NCBI GenBank assembly: GCA_014529385.2
Contig: CM043967.1
Coordinates: 84,266,278-84,328,277 of the forward strand
Reading direction: 5' to 3'
Source of the DNA: Adiantum capillus-veneris
Taxonomy: Eukaryota > Streptophyta > Polypodiopsida > Polypodiales > Pteridaceae
Length of the DNA stretch: 62,000 nt
Part shown: positions 10,437-23,097 of the stretch, piece after piece
Numbering within the stretch: position 1 is the first letter of the stretch
How the letters are laid out: every line of letters begins with the position of its first letter
Translations under genes and position numbers: made by a program
Notes under the pieces: generated by a model
Database searches by the model: none
Seen by the model: the letters and a program-made list of their open reading frames with translations, nothing else
Told to the model about the DNA's origin: nothing

Positions 10437-12521
10437 GATGGTAGACTAGACGTTGTGCATTGCATACCCTGCTACAAAGATCAATTTCACAAATCGCTGT
10501 AACAAAGCACTTTACCCTAAACCCAAGACAGCATATGAATGCCATTTTCTTAACAAGCTGTACAAAACATCTTTGTAAACATTATACAATGATCAAAACA
10601 TAGGAAAATTTGCATCCAATTTTTCATTCAAATAAGTACAAATGAGTACATTTTAGTGAGTGTTTTATTGATCTCCTACAGTAGGTGAGGCAACAGTGGC
10701 ATGATGCATAGAGGGTCAGGCAGGGGGGGTGGCTGGTATGGGGGATGGGTGGTGCTTGTTGGTAGACAGAGGCATCAAACATGGATGGAGGGTGAAGAGG
10801 GGGTGAGGGCCTTTGAGAGGTATCTAGGGAAATGGTGATAAGGACAAGCTGCTACGTTACTAGAGGATTTGGGGGGTAGGTTGAGTTAATGGAGCGGGTC
10901 TTGGTGTTGGAAGCATGAATGCATCAGGCACTCCTTATGGGTGCGTTGTTACAAGGTTGATCATGTTCTCGACCAATGTGGTCCTGAAAAAATAAACATG
11001 CACATCTGTATACTCTATTAGTTTTCTAGCCAGCAAAATCATTTAACCCCATACGTTAGGTTAAGAAGTTATTGATAAGTCATGGATAGTGATGAACAAA
11101 AATACGCTTTTGCGCTCCTCCCCATACATGCGCTCCAATAGGCGCTCTACGTTCACTAACACCCTTCAACCACAAGAATGCTCATCTTCTTGTTTGGGAA
11201 CCTTGCAACTTAAAATGGTCATATCTTCCCATATGTCCTCTTGGGTCAGAGCCTCTAGAGAAGTTACTAGCTTTCAAATAGACCTTCAACAATTGACATT
11301 AAAGTGGCATAACAATTTCACAAATAGCTTGTGACACTCAAGAAATGACTCCACTGGCCTTCTCACATTCCCGTGGACACCATGTGTGGAGTTTGCAAGG
11401 TAGCAACGCTTCCGCTAACGGAAAAAGAAACCAGGCTCCAATGGGAGAAATCAACTGCATGTTTCCAACATACACAAGGTAGATTGTGAGTAAAGACACT
11501 CTAGGGCGTCTACATTAACTTTCGTGCTACACTGTTGCCAATTGTTGCTCATGGAGGTCAACATTATGCGCTTTCTCCTTTGCTTGAAATTCCAATTCCC
11601 GCGCTTCCTCTTGTCTTTGAATTCTCGTTTTGTATTTATATGGGTGCTATATTGATGGATATCTGAAGAAATATCAAGCACCTTGACCTTTCCTAGTGAC
11701 GATATCCTCAAAATGTTGTCCATCTTTTTGTTGGATATCCCCATAGGCACCAATGTTTTGTCATACCTAAACCTAATGAGCCAAAGGGAGTTCAAATCAT
11801 GTGGCATGAGTGCTGGCATGTGGGTGTGAGCTATCATAATGTAGTTGTCTTGAAACACCTCCACAAAAAATCCTTCGTCGCTTCATGGAGGCAACCCATT
11901 GCACTGCAAGACCATTTGAACTTAAGGTTGTTTTAGTCGCAGATTTCATAGACGACTTTTTGAAAAGGTAGTTTTGGTATAGCCAGGGAAATATGTTTCT
12001 AGAGATTTCTAAGCTCCAATAGCACACTTCAATACTACTCATATCTTATGTTCCTCATGTTCGTGCATAAACGTGGAAAATTCTTTCTTGGAACATGTGA
12101 CGTTGATGCTTGACCAACATCAGATTGAGGCCTGCTAGATGATCCTTCACCTTGGTAAACCTTCCTGGTAGTCTACTTCATACGAGCCATCGAGGAACAA
12201 CTAACAAGTGGGAATCAGGGGAGTGGAAACAAAACAACTCAAATGAGTGCCTAGATAAATTAAACAGAATTGTGGGTGCGAAGAAAGAAAACAGATATTC
12301 AATAGCAAAAAGTGCTTGACAAGAGTGAGTGAGACATGTTGTATAATGGAAATGGCCTATGAACTTTGATAATAGCGAATTAAGAGAATTAAAGTGAATA
12401 TTTTTGTGAGACTACTTTGAGAACATAGAGGGTGAACTTAGTTGATGGTAGCAAAATAATCATAGTACTTGATTAACTTGGCATGAACAATACCTTTGCA
12501 AGAGAGAGAGTGTAGAGAACT
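10437..12521. other. Unassigned decayed DNA
   Basis: No continuous gene. The minus strand of 10437-10990 reads as a proline-rich frame broken by stops, and 11451-12042 minus has two short overlapping frames (137 and 81 codons) without known motifs. It may be a decayed DNA transposon or gene; I cannot name it. Confidence 0.4.
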
Positions 12522-13020
12522 TGACAACAGTTGAGGACCGGATTTATGTGGAGCCAGTCCCCCCTCCAATAGACTTTTGTATTATAGGTTCTCCCATCAA
12601 GAGAGAGACTTGGTACAATACCATCTTTGTGTTCCTTATGACCTAGGTGATGCAATGAAGATGGAAATCTTCATGCATCACGAGCATACATAGACTTTGT
12701 ATAAAGCATTAACTATCCCCAGCCTTAGTCCCAAGGCCTCAAACACCTTCAAAGGTGGAGAGAGCTAGTAGGGAATGAGAGTAGGGAAGAGGAAGAAGAA
12801 ACATTCATAGGAGAAGGAAATAGTTCCTCACTTATCATCACTCTTCTTGCTAGCATACATAATAGCATAGTAATGAAGATGGAGAAGATGGCAAGCTTAA
12901 GCATTGGAGCATGGCTCTTGGTTGGATTTGCACTCCATAGCCAAGAGTGTTGGTGTAGGCTCTCAACTTATCTACTAGCTTGGAGAAGGAGATGGAGCTC
13001 TTGCACTTTCCACTCCACAC

Positions 13021-13059
<39 letters not shown>

Positions 13060-13225
13060 CCCCCAAGCTAGCCCCCTTCTTGCTTTGGTCGACCCCCTCT
13101 TCTAGCACTCTCTGGCACTTGATTGGACCAAACTCAAGCTTGGCCAATCACAAGCTTAGTGCATATCAAGTAGCAAGGGTAGCCATGGGACAAGTGTCCC
13201 CCTTTCCCCTTTGAGAGAGAGGACT
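12522..13225 (-). repeat. Family-B LTR, partial (B1)
   Basis: Starts TGACAACAGTTGAGGACCGG like the LTRs at 16055 and 23098 and stays recognisable, though more diverged, to about 13220 (CCCCTTTGAGAGAG). It holds a (GA)n tract at 13024-13056. The right part of the LTR is missing and repeat U follows at once. Confidence 0.75.
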
Positions 13226-13233
13226 TGATAAAT

Positions 13234-14167
13234 CCTCGTCCTCGCGGGAGAGGCATGGGAGACTTAAGAAAGAGTTCATCCATTGGCCAATATTTGGAGA
13301 ATTTGAGCTATCCATGTTTTTTGATCTTCCATTCCTCCTTCTCTAATGATAACGATGAGCTACTTTTGATGACCTTGAAGAACCTATCAAGATATCAACG
13401 AGGCGCCCTCATCAGATGGAATACATACAAGATTATGCTTCTAGAGAAGTAAGCAACATTAACAATGTTCAGTCAAGGCCCACGCGTGTATGGTTGCAGA
13501 GTCGCTATTTTTTGACACAAGCAACATATGTTCTAGCATGTGGAATCATGGACCTTGGCCAATTATTGGAGTATGACAAGCACACTCTACTTTGCAATAA
13601 GCAACAAGTCGTGGCTGCTACAAAAGAAACCCCCCATGTTGAAATAGAGACTATCACAATAGTGCCCAACCTGAATGTGCTGTCGGCAAAAGAAGCTGAC
13701 CATGTTGTTTCTATCAAGAGACGAAGGCAAGAGAAGGAGGATCACTCACACAAGGCCAAAATGCCTTTGTAACATCTCTTGAGAAAGAGGAGTGAACAAG
13801 CTCCAATGTATATTTCTAATGCAGCAAGAAAAATTACATCATTTTTCTTGTTTTTCTTGTAAAATTAATAACAATGCTAAAAAGTGAGATTACATCGGTG
13901 TTGGATGATACAAAGAGTTCTTGTAGGGACTTGCTATCTTTAAGATCTCTCATACAACTTGTGACGGAGTTGTCCAAATCTTTCCCATGCGTTCTTTTTG
14001 TAGCCACCACTCTAAATGTCGCATTACAAGAGACGATGCCTCCCATATTTCCTTTCTTCATTGTTTGCTTGCCAATCTCACTACATGGACAATCTGACTA
14101 CCTTTGACTTGTTCCTTGCGGTGTGACATGTGAATAAGTTTGCGATAAGTCCATTGATGTCGTTCCT
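13234..14167 (+). repeat. Unidentified coding-like repeat U, copy 1
   Basis: Matches 42576-43549 over its whole length at high identity. Plus-strand frames at 13225-13452 and 13416-13772 align with the other copy: GDLRKSSSIGQYLENLSYP, then GALIRWNTYK, then FLTQATYVLACGIMDLGQLL and a basic end IKRRRQEKEDHSHK. A one-base indel near 13490 relative to copy 2 moves the second half into another frame, so this copy is broken. I do not recognise the protein. It sits between a family-B LTR and family-B integrase, so it probably inserted or recombined there. Confidence 0.6.
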
Positions 14168-16050
14168 AAAGATAGCTTCAGGTTGTAGGACCTCTTCTTG
14201 GTCTTCGATTTTGGGAGGGTATTCAATAATTGGTTCACTTGGTGGCTCTTCTTTGTAAGGTTTAAGTAGACTCACATGAAAAGAATTGTGTATGAGCCAA
14301 TGGTTGGGCAGCTTGAGTTGATAAGCCATCCCATTGATTGGCTTCAAAATTTGAAAAGGTCCATAGTATCTTTTTGTTAGTCTAGCATAATACTTTTGAT
14401 GACCCATAGGATTTTTGCCCGTTGTTGTCCTCAATCGAGCCTTGGGAAACTTAAGGCCCTTCTGTGCTTGTCAGCAACAACTTTTTGCCTTTGTTGCGAG
14501 ATGGATATAGCTTCCTTAATCTTTTGGAAGGATTCTTGTAGGTCATGGCTATACTCATCGGCAGCGAAGATCTTCCCATGTACTTTAAGTAGTTAGGGAA
14601 TTTTAGGTCTTCCCTCTATGATTTCAAAAGGTGCTTTTCTCGTAGAATTATGGACACTATTATTGTACGCATACTCTACAAGGGGTAAGTAATTTTCCCA
14701 TTGTGAGCATTGATCTACTTCTGTAGCGTAAGTCTTTAGTAGATGAAGAATTGTAAGATTGGCTATCTCACTTCGGCCATCCGTTTGTGGGTGATAGGCC
14801 AAAGCGAAATTCAATCTTGTACTTAGATTTTCAAAGATACCTCTCCAAAAATTAATGGTCATTCTAGGATCTCTATCTGACACGATGGATGTTGGCAATC
14901 CATCGTGTTTGAAAATATGAGATATGAAGAAAGCTGCCATTTGGTGTGCCTTAATAGTATCTTTGAGAGGAATAAAGTGTGCTTGCTTGTTAAACCTGTC
15001 AACTAGTGTCCATATTCCCATATTTCCATGGATAGACTTGGGTAATCCAAAGATAAAATCCATGGATATACTCTCCCATGGTGAACTAGGGATTGGAAAT
15101 GGCTGGAGTAATCCAGGTTGCTTCCCTCTATCATACTTAGTCTTTTGGCATACCACACATTTTGAAACATACTCTTGTATGTCCACTTTCATGGTAGGCC
15201 AATAGAAATACGTCTCTACTCCTCAAAGAGTAAGTTGAATGCCTCTATGCCCCACATAGGGAGGAGCATGGGATTGATACATAAATTTCTCACGAAGGGA
15301 GTGGGTAACACATATCCTATTGCCATGGAGATGATAACCATTTGCAAGCTGAATGGTTCTTCTTTCTTCCCCAAAGCAAGGGTTGACATCATGTATTTAA
15401 AGTTAGCAGGGTCAGTAGCATACTCATCTATCATAGAAGATAGATCATTGTGAGTTGCTATAGACACCACATTAACATTTGGTCATTGTGAAAGTGCATC
15501 GGCCACTTGATTGTGCTTACCAGAAATGTGAGCAATATAAAAATAAAATTGTGAAAGAAAATTTTCCCACCTCATTTGTTTGTCGGAAATCTTGGTTTGT
15601 GTCATGAAGTACTTGAGACTTTGGTGGTATGTTCATAAAATAAATGGAGTCCCCAATAGTAGATATTGCTTCCATGTGTCTAGGACATGTAGAACAACTC
15701 AAAGCTCTTTCTCATAAATGCCCAAGACTCTTTCATCCGTATTGAGCCTTTGTCTCTCATATGCTTGGCATGCCCTTCTTGAAGCAAGACTGCTCCAGTC
15801 AATCACCATAAGCATCACATTGAACCTCAAATGGCTTTGAGAGATCTATAAGCATAAGGACTGTTTGGGAGGTAAGATTTTCTTTGAGCTTGTCGAAAGA
15901 ATTTTTCTCCTTAGCAATCCATGAATACTTAACGTTCTTCTTTGTTAAGTCATGTAATGGTCCTGCTATTTGAGAGAATTTTTCTATTATGCGTCTATAG
16001 TATGCACACATACCAATAAAGCTTCTTAGCTCATGTAGATTCCTTCTTAG
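14168..16050 (-). pseudogene. Family-B Ty3 pol fragment (integrase, RNase H) of the left copy
   Basis: Reading leftward on the minus strand: RT/RNase H connection (GMCAYYRRIIEKFSQIAGP at 15799-16011), RNase H remains, integrase zinc region (CVVCQKTK), integrase core at 14593-15192 with D in MDFIFGLP, D in VSDRDPRM and E in GRSE, then the C-terminal region at about 14170-14434 ([21 protein letters not shown]). Several frameshifts and stops. The fragment starts abruptly in RT at 16050 where LTR B2 begins, and stops at 14168 where repeat U begins. Gag, protease and most of RT are absent. Confidence 0.88.
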
Positions 16051-16054
16051 CTAT

Positions 16055-17437
16055 TGACAACAGTTGAGGACCGGATTTACATGGAGCCCGGGCCCCCCTC
16101 CAAAAGGCTTTGTATTATAGGTTTCCCCCATCAAGGGAGACATTTTACAATACAATACTTTGTGTCCCTTCAATAACTTGCTGGTGCAATGAAGATGGAA
16201 GCTTCAAGCACCTAGCTCACACTTAGAAAACACATCATCAATTCCCTCACGGTCTCAAACCCAAGACCTGACACACCTTCAAAGATGGTGAGAGCTAGCG
16301 GGGTATGAGAGTAGATTGAGAGGAAGGAGTATTCTTACGAGAAAGAAGTATATCTCCTCACATAATCACTCATCATATCTTAGTAATTAGCATGGTAGAG
16401 GAGATGAGCATGAATTAGAGCTTGGCTCTTGGTTGGATTTGCATCACAAAGCCAAGAGTTGTTGGTGTAGGACTCCCTTCTCACAAGCTTGGAGTAGATG
16501 ATGAGCTTTCCATTAAAGCTTGAGAAGGAGAGAGAGTCTTCTTTGCTTCACACATGAGATTGTGTGAGTGGGTGTGTGATAATTCCTTGCCAAAATCAGC
16601 CCCCTCCCTCTCTTGGTCGACCCCTCATGATTTTTACTCATGTTGGCATCCCATTGGACCTTGCAAAGCTTAGCCAATGATAATTAGGAAGCATAAGGGA
16701 TAGCCTTGTGACATGTGTCCTCCTTTCCCCTTTTGTGAGAGCTTTAGGTAGTTCATTAATGCAATTAAACTCTCATCGGACCCCATTGTCTTCTGATCAA
16801 TAGGAATCATGCAAGCCATTGGGTTGCTAAATGCTCATTGGATCCCTTGGGAGTCTGTCCAATAGTCTTCTAGAGAGCTTAATTTCTATTGGTTCTTTTA
16901 TCAAGTGTTTTTAAATGAATTAAACTAAATGTACTCTAGTCTAATTCTCATTGGTCCATCTCTATGGCCATCCAATAGGAATTGAATGCATCTTGGGGCA
17001 ATTGGGCTAGGGAGCTGACATGTGTTTGTGTAAAGGGAGCCTGCTAGAGTGTGTATGCATTTCTCTCTCCTCCCCTACAATTTGGGCTGGCCCCCTCCTA
17101 TCTCGGGATATGTGAAGGCTTTACGGTCTTCACATAAGCATCCAATTTTCCCTAGGTTTTGACCATTGGACCTAACCTTTGAATTTTGGAACCTTAGCAT
17201 TTTGGAAGTCTTAATAGGCTGAACCTGAGGGTCTTTGAAGCCCATTGTTGCACATTGCTCTTCTGCAAATGGCCCTCCCTTTGGATCCCTATATTCCCTC
17301 CTTTGGATCCCTACTATGACAGGTCTGCCAACTTAACCAATATTCTATCTTTTTCTCCCCTGTTACTTCCCCAAATTAAATGATCAGTTTAACATGAGAA
17401 AATCATTTAGGAGAATTAGATATTAGTTATTAAGACA
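16055..17437 (-). repeat. Family-B LTR B2
   Basis: 1,383 bp from TGACAACAG to TTATTAAGACA, so TG...CA. It shares its ends and most of its body with 23098-24096 but is about 390 bp longer, because 16830-17215 has no counterpart there. A polypurine tract lies just inside it. Confidence 0.88.
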
Positions 17438-17450
17438 TTACCTCTCTCTT
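17438..17450 (-). promoter_or_regulatory. Family-B polypurine tract
   Basis: Minus strand reads AAGAGAGAGGTAA directly before the LTR start TGTCTTAATA. Confidence 0.7.
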
Positions 17451-17950
17451 GAAATCATAGTCATCCTCGACTATGGGATATAGAAGATAAAGCCTTTTCA
17501 TTAGTCCTTTTTCTAGCGGGTAGAGGATCCCTATCTTACCCTACGACATTGTTCTAGAATGGATGACTAATCCATTTGGCGCTTGAGAGCCTAAGTTTTC
17601 GCAATCATGTCTGCGCATTAGTCCTATCAATATTCCATAGTAGAGTGACAAGCTCTACTTGATGTTTGGAAGACGTCATCTCCACAAACTTGATTCTAAG
17701 CATGCATACTTCTTAACATTTGTTCACAATAAAGAAAAAGAGAGTGTTATAAGACAAAAACTTTGTTCATTTTAAACATTTGTACATTTTCTTACTCTAA
17801 GGAAGCATTGTAAGCATTGACAAGGTTTAGGTTATCCTTTAATTGTATGCCTTGCATCCATCTAGCATCTTCAAAAAGGATAGCTCTTAAACTTAATAAG
17901 ATACCATCGGATAATCTTCCCGCTTCTCAATACCTTTTCTTCATGTCGGA
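17451..17950 (-). other. Family-B 3' untranslated region
   Basis: Non-coding between the polypurine tract and the integrase C-terminus. I see no motif beyond ordinary AT-rich sequence. Confidence 0.4.
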
Positions 17951-19377
17951 GAATGGACTCACGCTACAGCACCTCTTCTTGGTCCTCGATCTCCGGTGGG
18001 TCTTCAATAGTTGGTTCTTGAGGTGGATCTCCTTTGTAAGGCTTTAGTAGGCTCACATGGAAAGCATTCTGTATGAGCCAATGACCAGGCAACTTGAGTT
18101 GATAGGCCATTTCATTGATTGGTCTAAGAATCTGGAAGGGACCATAGTACCTTTTTGCTAACTTAGCATAGTACTTTTGGTGTCCTGTAGGATTCTTGAC
18201 CGTCGTGTGCCTTAATCAAGCTTTGGGAAATTTAAGCAAGACCCAATCATTTTCTTTAAAGGCTTGGGCTCTTATCAGCACCAGCCTTTTGAATTTGCTA
18301 TGAGATAGAGATAGCATCCTTAATCTTTTGGAAAGATTCTTGTAGGTCTCGGGTATACTCATCTGCAACGAAGATCTTCCCGTGTACCTTAAATAGCAGG
18401 GGACTTTTTGATCTTCCCTCAATTACCTTGAAAGGTGCTTTTCTTGTGGAGGTATGTATAGTATTATTGTAGGCATACTCTACCAAGGGTAAGTACTTCT
18501 CCCATTGGGGCCTTTGATCTAATTCCATTACATAGGCTTTTAGTAGATCAAGAATTTTTAGGTTAGCTATTTCACTTTGGCCATCCGTTTGCGGGTGATA
18601 GGCCAAAGAGAAGTTTAGCCTTGTCCCCAAATTTTCAAAGAGACCCTTCCAAAAATTACTGGTCATTCTAGGATCTCTATCCGACACTATGGCAATTGGC
18701 AAGCCAAGGTACTTGAAAATTTGTGCTATGAAGAGGGTTTCCATTTGATGGGCTTTGATAGTCTTTTTGAGAGGTTTAAAATGAGGTTGTTTGCTGAACC
18801 TGTCTACTATCGTCCATATTCTCGTATTCCCATGGATAGACTTGGGAAATCCAAAGATAAAATCCATGGATATGCTCTCCCATGGTGATTTAGGGATTGA
18901 CAAAGGTTGAAGCAATCCAGGTTGCTTCCCTCTATCAAACTTCGTCTTTTGGCATACCACACATTTAGAAACATACCGTTGTATGTTTTCTTCCATGGTA
19001 AGCCAATAGAAATATGTTTCAATCCCTTTTAGGGTAGATTGAATCCCTCTATGCCCCGCATAAGGAGAAGCATGAGATTTATACATTACTTTCTCACGTA
19101 GTGAGTTAGTAACACATAGTCTATTGCCATAGAGAAGATAACCATCTTGTAAAGTAAATGGTTCCTCTTTCTTCCCTAGTTCAAGGACTGAAATCACATC
19201 TCTAAAATCGGGATCAATAGCATACTCATCTATCATAGAAGAGAGATCATTGTGGGTTGCTATGGAAACCGCATTCACTCTCGGCCGTCTTGAGAGTGCA
19301 TAGACTACTTGATTATGCTTGCCAGCAATGTGAGCAATATGAAAATGAGATTGCAAAAGGAAATTTTCCCACCCCAT
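17951..19377 (-). pseudogene. Element B integrase
   Basis: The long frame 18298-19377 (359 codons) covers the RNase H end (HIAGKHNQVVYALSRRP), the zinc-binding segment (HASPYAGHRG, CVVCQKTK) and the integrase core with D in MDFIFGFPK, D in VSDRDPRM and E in GQSEIAN, all three catalytic residues kept. A frameshift near 18300 moves the C-terminal part into another frame (HSKFKRLVLIRAQAF, then FHVSLLKPY-like sequence to about 17960, with a stop in QEEVL). The catalytic core is intact but the protein is not. Confidence 0.9.
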
Positions 19378-20187
19378 TTGTTTGCTAGAGAGCTTGGTCT
19401 ATGTCATGAAGTACTTAGGCTTTGGTGATCAGTTCGTAGAATAAAAAGAGTCCCCAGTAAATAGTGCTTCCACGAGTCTAAGGCATGTAGAAATGTGAGA
19501 AGTTCCTTTCCATATATGCCTAGAGCTTGCTCAACAGGGTCGAGGCTTCGACTTTCATAGGCTATGGCATGTCCTTCTTGGAGCAAAACAGCTACAAGGA
19601 AATCACCACAAGCGTCACATTGGACCTCAAATGGCTTTGAGAGACCCGACAGTGTAAGCACAGGTTGAGAGATAAGCTTTTCAAAAGCATTGTTCTCCTT
19701 GGCAGACCATGTATACCTAGCATTTTTCTTTGTTAGGTCATGTAATGGTCCCGCAATTTGGGATAACTTTGTATGAAGCGTCTATAGTATGCACACATAC
19801 CTATAAAGCTTCTTAGTTCATGAAGATTCCTTGGATTAGGCCATCCTTTTATTACCTCTAGCTTTGATGGATCCATTGGATGCCATCTTGAGAGATAATG
19901 TGACCTAAATATTGAATCTCTTGTAAGAAAAACTCACTTTTCTTTCGATTAATATAAAGTTTATTCTCTCGTAAGACTTGAAATATTACCTGGAGGTGTT
20001 GCTTGTGTTCGTCTAGTGAGTTAGAGTAGATGACTATATCATCAAAGAACACTCCAGTAAAGATTCGGTGAGGCCTGAATAGCTTCTCCATCAAGGAGTT
20101 GAATGTGGCCGGTGCATTGGTCAAGCCAAAAGGCATGACAATGTATTCATAAAGACCAAAGGTAGTGCAAAATGCGGTCTTTACAAT
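19378..20187 (-). pseudogene. Element B reverse transcriptase C-half and RNase H
   Basis: RNase H residues in 19404-19661 (LSKPFEVQCDACGDFLVAVL, ILRTDHQSL). RT palm in 19858-20136 with MPFGLTNAP and FFDDIVIYS, a known variant of the YxDD site. Frames are separated by shifts. RT runs right up to the MITE target site at 20188 and resumes beyond it. Confidence 0.88.
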
Positions 20188-20453
20188 GTCTTGATCTCAG
20201 CGGGTTCATCATTCAATACTCCCCTGTATAACGTGTGTTCGCGGGGTATTAAAAAAACCCCTCGTTTAACATGTTTGAATGAATAAAACTACCCCTTATT
20301 TTAGGAAGTTTTTATTAAAATTGAATATAAAAACCCCTTATTTTAATGTATCTCTGTTAAATTGCTTAAAATGTTTGCATTTTAAAACCCCTCCTTTCGA
20401 ACTCACGTTATACATTAACATGATTACATAGTGCACCCCCCGAGGTCTTGATC
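20188..20453. mobile_element. 248-bp MITE with 9-bp target duplication
   Basis: The RT coding sequence is interrupted by 20197-20444, flanked on both sides by GTCTTGATC (20188-20196 and 20445-20453). Removing the insert and one repeat restores a sensible RT reading (HQIRIVDQDIVKTAF). Near each end, in inverted orientation, the insert carries TGTATAACGTG followed by a matching GTTCG, and G/C-rich outer ends. It has no coding capacity and is AT-rich inside. A 9-bp target duplication with inverted ends points to a Mutator-like non-autonomous element; the terminal repeats are imperfect, so the superfamily is inferred. Confidence 0.8.
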
Positions 20454-21356
20454 AACTATCCTTATTTGATGGTCACCACTTTTTAGGTCAATCCTACTAA
20501 GTAGGTCGACCCTTGTAGCTTATCAAATAGGTCTTCTACCCGCGGAACGGGAAACCTATTCTTGATAGTGATCCTATTTAGTGCTCTATAGTCGACAGAC
20601 ATACGATGTGTGCCGTCTTGCTTTTGCACTAATAACATGGGTGAACAAAATGGAGATGAGCTAGGCCTAACCATGCCCTTCTCAACTAACTTATGCACTT
20701 GCCGCATAATCTCCTCTTGTTGAGCTTGAGAAACTCTATAAGGCTGTGAACTTCCTGGAAGAAGTTCAATTGCATGGTCATCATTGCCTTGTTTAGGAGG
20801 TAGTTCACAAGGGATGTCGTCAATAAAAACATCTTGATATCCCTTGCGAAAATTGGATAACTCCAATTCCTTGTGATTGTTTATATTTTCTTTTGCTAAA
20901 GCGTTAGGTTCATTTTGAGAGTCTTTAACAAAAATCATGGACACGGAAATAGAGCTCTTTATTAACTTATTGAAAGCTTGCGTATGTACAATGGGTATGG
21001 TGTTACCCAAATCCTTAGCATCTATGTACATATCTTTTTCCATGAACCTAAAGTAGATTTTCCTTTCAAAGAATTTAACATTGGCAGCCATGCGATCAAA
21101 CCATGGTGCCCCTAGGATTACATCCTCATGCTTGAGAGGAGAGATAAAGAAGTCCTCTTTGTCCACACAGCTTTGGACATGGAGCCTCAACTTCCCAATT
21201 AAGGGAGTGATTGAAGATTCTTGCCCCTTGAAAGCACCATCGACGGGTAGGACATCTCCCATCTCATAGGCTTGGATGCCTAGCTTGGTGGCCAACTCTT
21301 GGATGTGAAATTGTGAGTAGAACCAGGGTCAAAGAGAATAAAAGCATCATGTTCTC
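20454..21356 (-). pseudogene. Element B protease and reverse transcriptase N-half
   Basis: Open for 270 codons (20483-21295): protease C-terminal part (HEDVILGAPWFDRM), a linker, then the RT N-terminus (LVEKGMVRPSSSPFCSP, QKQDGTHRM, VDYRALNRITIKNRFPVP). The protease active-site motif just upstream reads FDPGSTHNF in another frame, so the site has proline in place of S/T (D-P-G) and a one-base shift follows it. Continues the Gag remains to the right. Confidence 0.88.
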
Positions 21357-22966
21357 TTACCTTTCCCCAAGCTTGGCATAGAGGAAATCCTTTGTGGTGA
21401 GCTTCCTCTTCTTGGATTTCGACCAAGGTAGCTCTAGGAGGCTCATTTTGTGTGTTCTTGTGGGGGCAAGCACGATAAGCATGCCCTTGCTCCCTGCACT
21501 TGAAACATCGGTTATTTTTATGATAACACTCAAGCTCTTCAGGAGAGAGTTTATTTTTTCCTTTATAAACTCCGTCCTCCTTAGCTTTGTTGTTGTTGGC
21601 GTTGCCTTTATGAGATTTTTCGACATTGTCCTTCCCCTTAGGCTCATTGTTACGGTCCTTGTTCTCCGTGGGCTTAAGATTTCTCTTAGCCCCTGTTTGG
21701 AAATTGATTCATGCAGCCACCATGGTATGGTGTATGACCGTAGATATGGTGCGTGGTCTTTGGGAGTTGACATACTCTGCCATATCTTCAGTTAAGCCCG
21801 CGCAAAATTGTTGTTTTTGCTCTCCAAAATCCATCTTTTTGAAGACAGTGGCCTTTGAGATGTAAGCCCCAAAACTTGTCTACATATTTGTGAATGGATT
21901 CGTAGGGAGAGAGCTTCAAGCTTTGCCATTCAGTGAGTACTTTGTCTTTGGCATCGATAGCCAAAAACCACTTTATGATGGAAGCTCTTAAAGCTTTCTA
22001 TATTTGTGGAGCTTCACCGTTTGCCCGTAGGCTAGACCACCATTGCCTGGTGGGCTTTTGAAAATGCATAGCTACATGGTGTAGCTTAGAGGACTCCGTG
22101 AAGCCCTCATCTCCAAACGCCGCATCGAATTGTTGAATGAAGGCCAAGACTTTGTTCGTAGCACCAAAGGTGCCACAGTAGGTAAGAAAAGAGATGTTCT
22201 TTCCTCCCTCTTTGAACTTTTTGAGCTTGGACAACCTCTTCCACGCGGCATAGGATTTCCTATGGCCTCTTCTTTTTGGTGGTTCAAAAGTTTCACCATC
22301 ACTTTCTTCAAAGGAGGAAGAATTTGAGGAGGATGGAGAAGAGGGTGACCTCTTTCTGGACTTTTTCTTTCCTTGTTCCTCCTTGTCTGCACCATCACTT
22401 TTTTCATAAGAGGGAGAGGATGAAGAAGATGGAGAAGAGGGTGACCTCTTTCTCGCCTTTTTCTTCTCTTGTTTTCTGTCATCCCTCTTTGAATTATGGT
22501 GTGGAGAAGTGTGCGATGATCTTCTCCGTTTAGGAGGTGTTGGAGAGAATTTTTCCCGCTGTCTTCGTGGAGCCATCTCCACCGAGGTGGCAGGAGACTC
22601 ACTTCTTTCTTGTTCTTTGGATGGGGGTTCTTGTGTTCTCCTTTGGGAAGGAGATGCTACGTCAAGTAGCAGATTTTTGAGCCCTTCCTACGGATCCTCT
22701 TCTTCTTCCCAAATCGGAGAGAGGCCTCCTTTGGAAGTCTCACAAGGAGGCTTCCTAGGTACTCTCTCTTCTTGGTGGGGAGTTTGGAGAATCCCATGAG
22801 CGCAAAGCTGTTGTTGCACTTCACTTTGGAGGGATGGATTGCCCATGGCTTGTTGAAGCCTAGAAACAAGGTAGTTAACATGCATAGGGGTATCATTAGC
22901 AGCCTTCTCATTAGAAAAATCAAAGCTATCAACATTAATTTCACTCTCTTTACTATTGACAGCCAT
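21357..22966 (-). pseudogene. Element B gag
   Basis: Starts at ATG 22966 (MAVNSKESEINVDSFDFS), which matches the relic at 41891-42237. Stops and frameshifts follow. The region 21998-22582 is open: two near-identical basic/serine segments (RKRSPSSPSSS), then the Gag core AFIQQFDAAFGDEGFTES and HHVAMHFQK. A CCHC knuckle CFKCREQGHAYRAC lies at about 21465-21510. All parts of a plant Ty3 Gag are visible but no continuous frame. Confidence 0.85.
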
Positions 22967-23097
22967 TCTAACAACTTTTAGGTGTAAACTTTTTTAGGTG
23001 TACTTTGGCACTTCAAGCCCTAGTTGCTACTCCTCTTTACCTCTTAAGAAAAGCACTCAAGCTCTTGTACTCGTGGCTTGAATAGAAATTAAGCTAT
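22967..23097 (-). other. Element B leader, no clear primer site
   Basis: 131 bp between Gag start and LTR. After the LTR end (GTTGTCA) the minus strand reads ATAGCTTAATTTC; I find no TGG-type tRNA complement. The same ATAGCT follows LTR B2 at 16049-16054. Confidence 0.5.
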
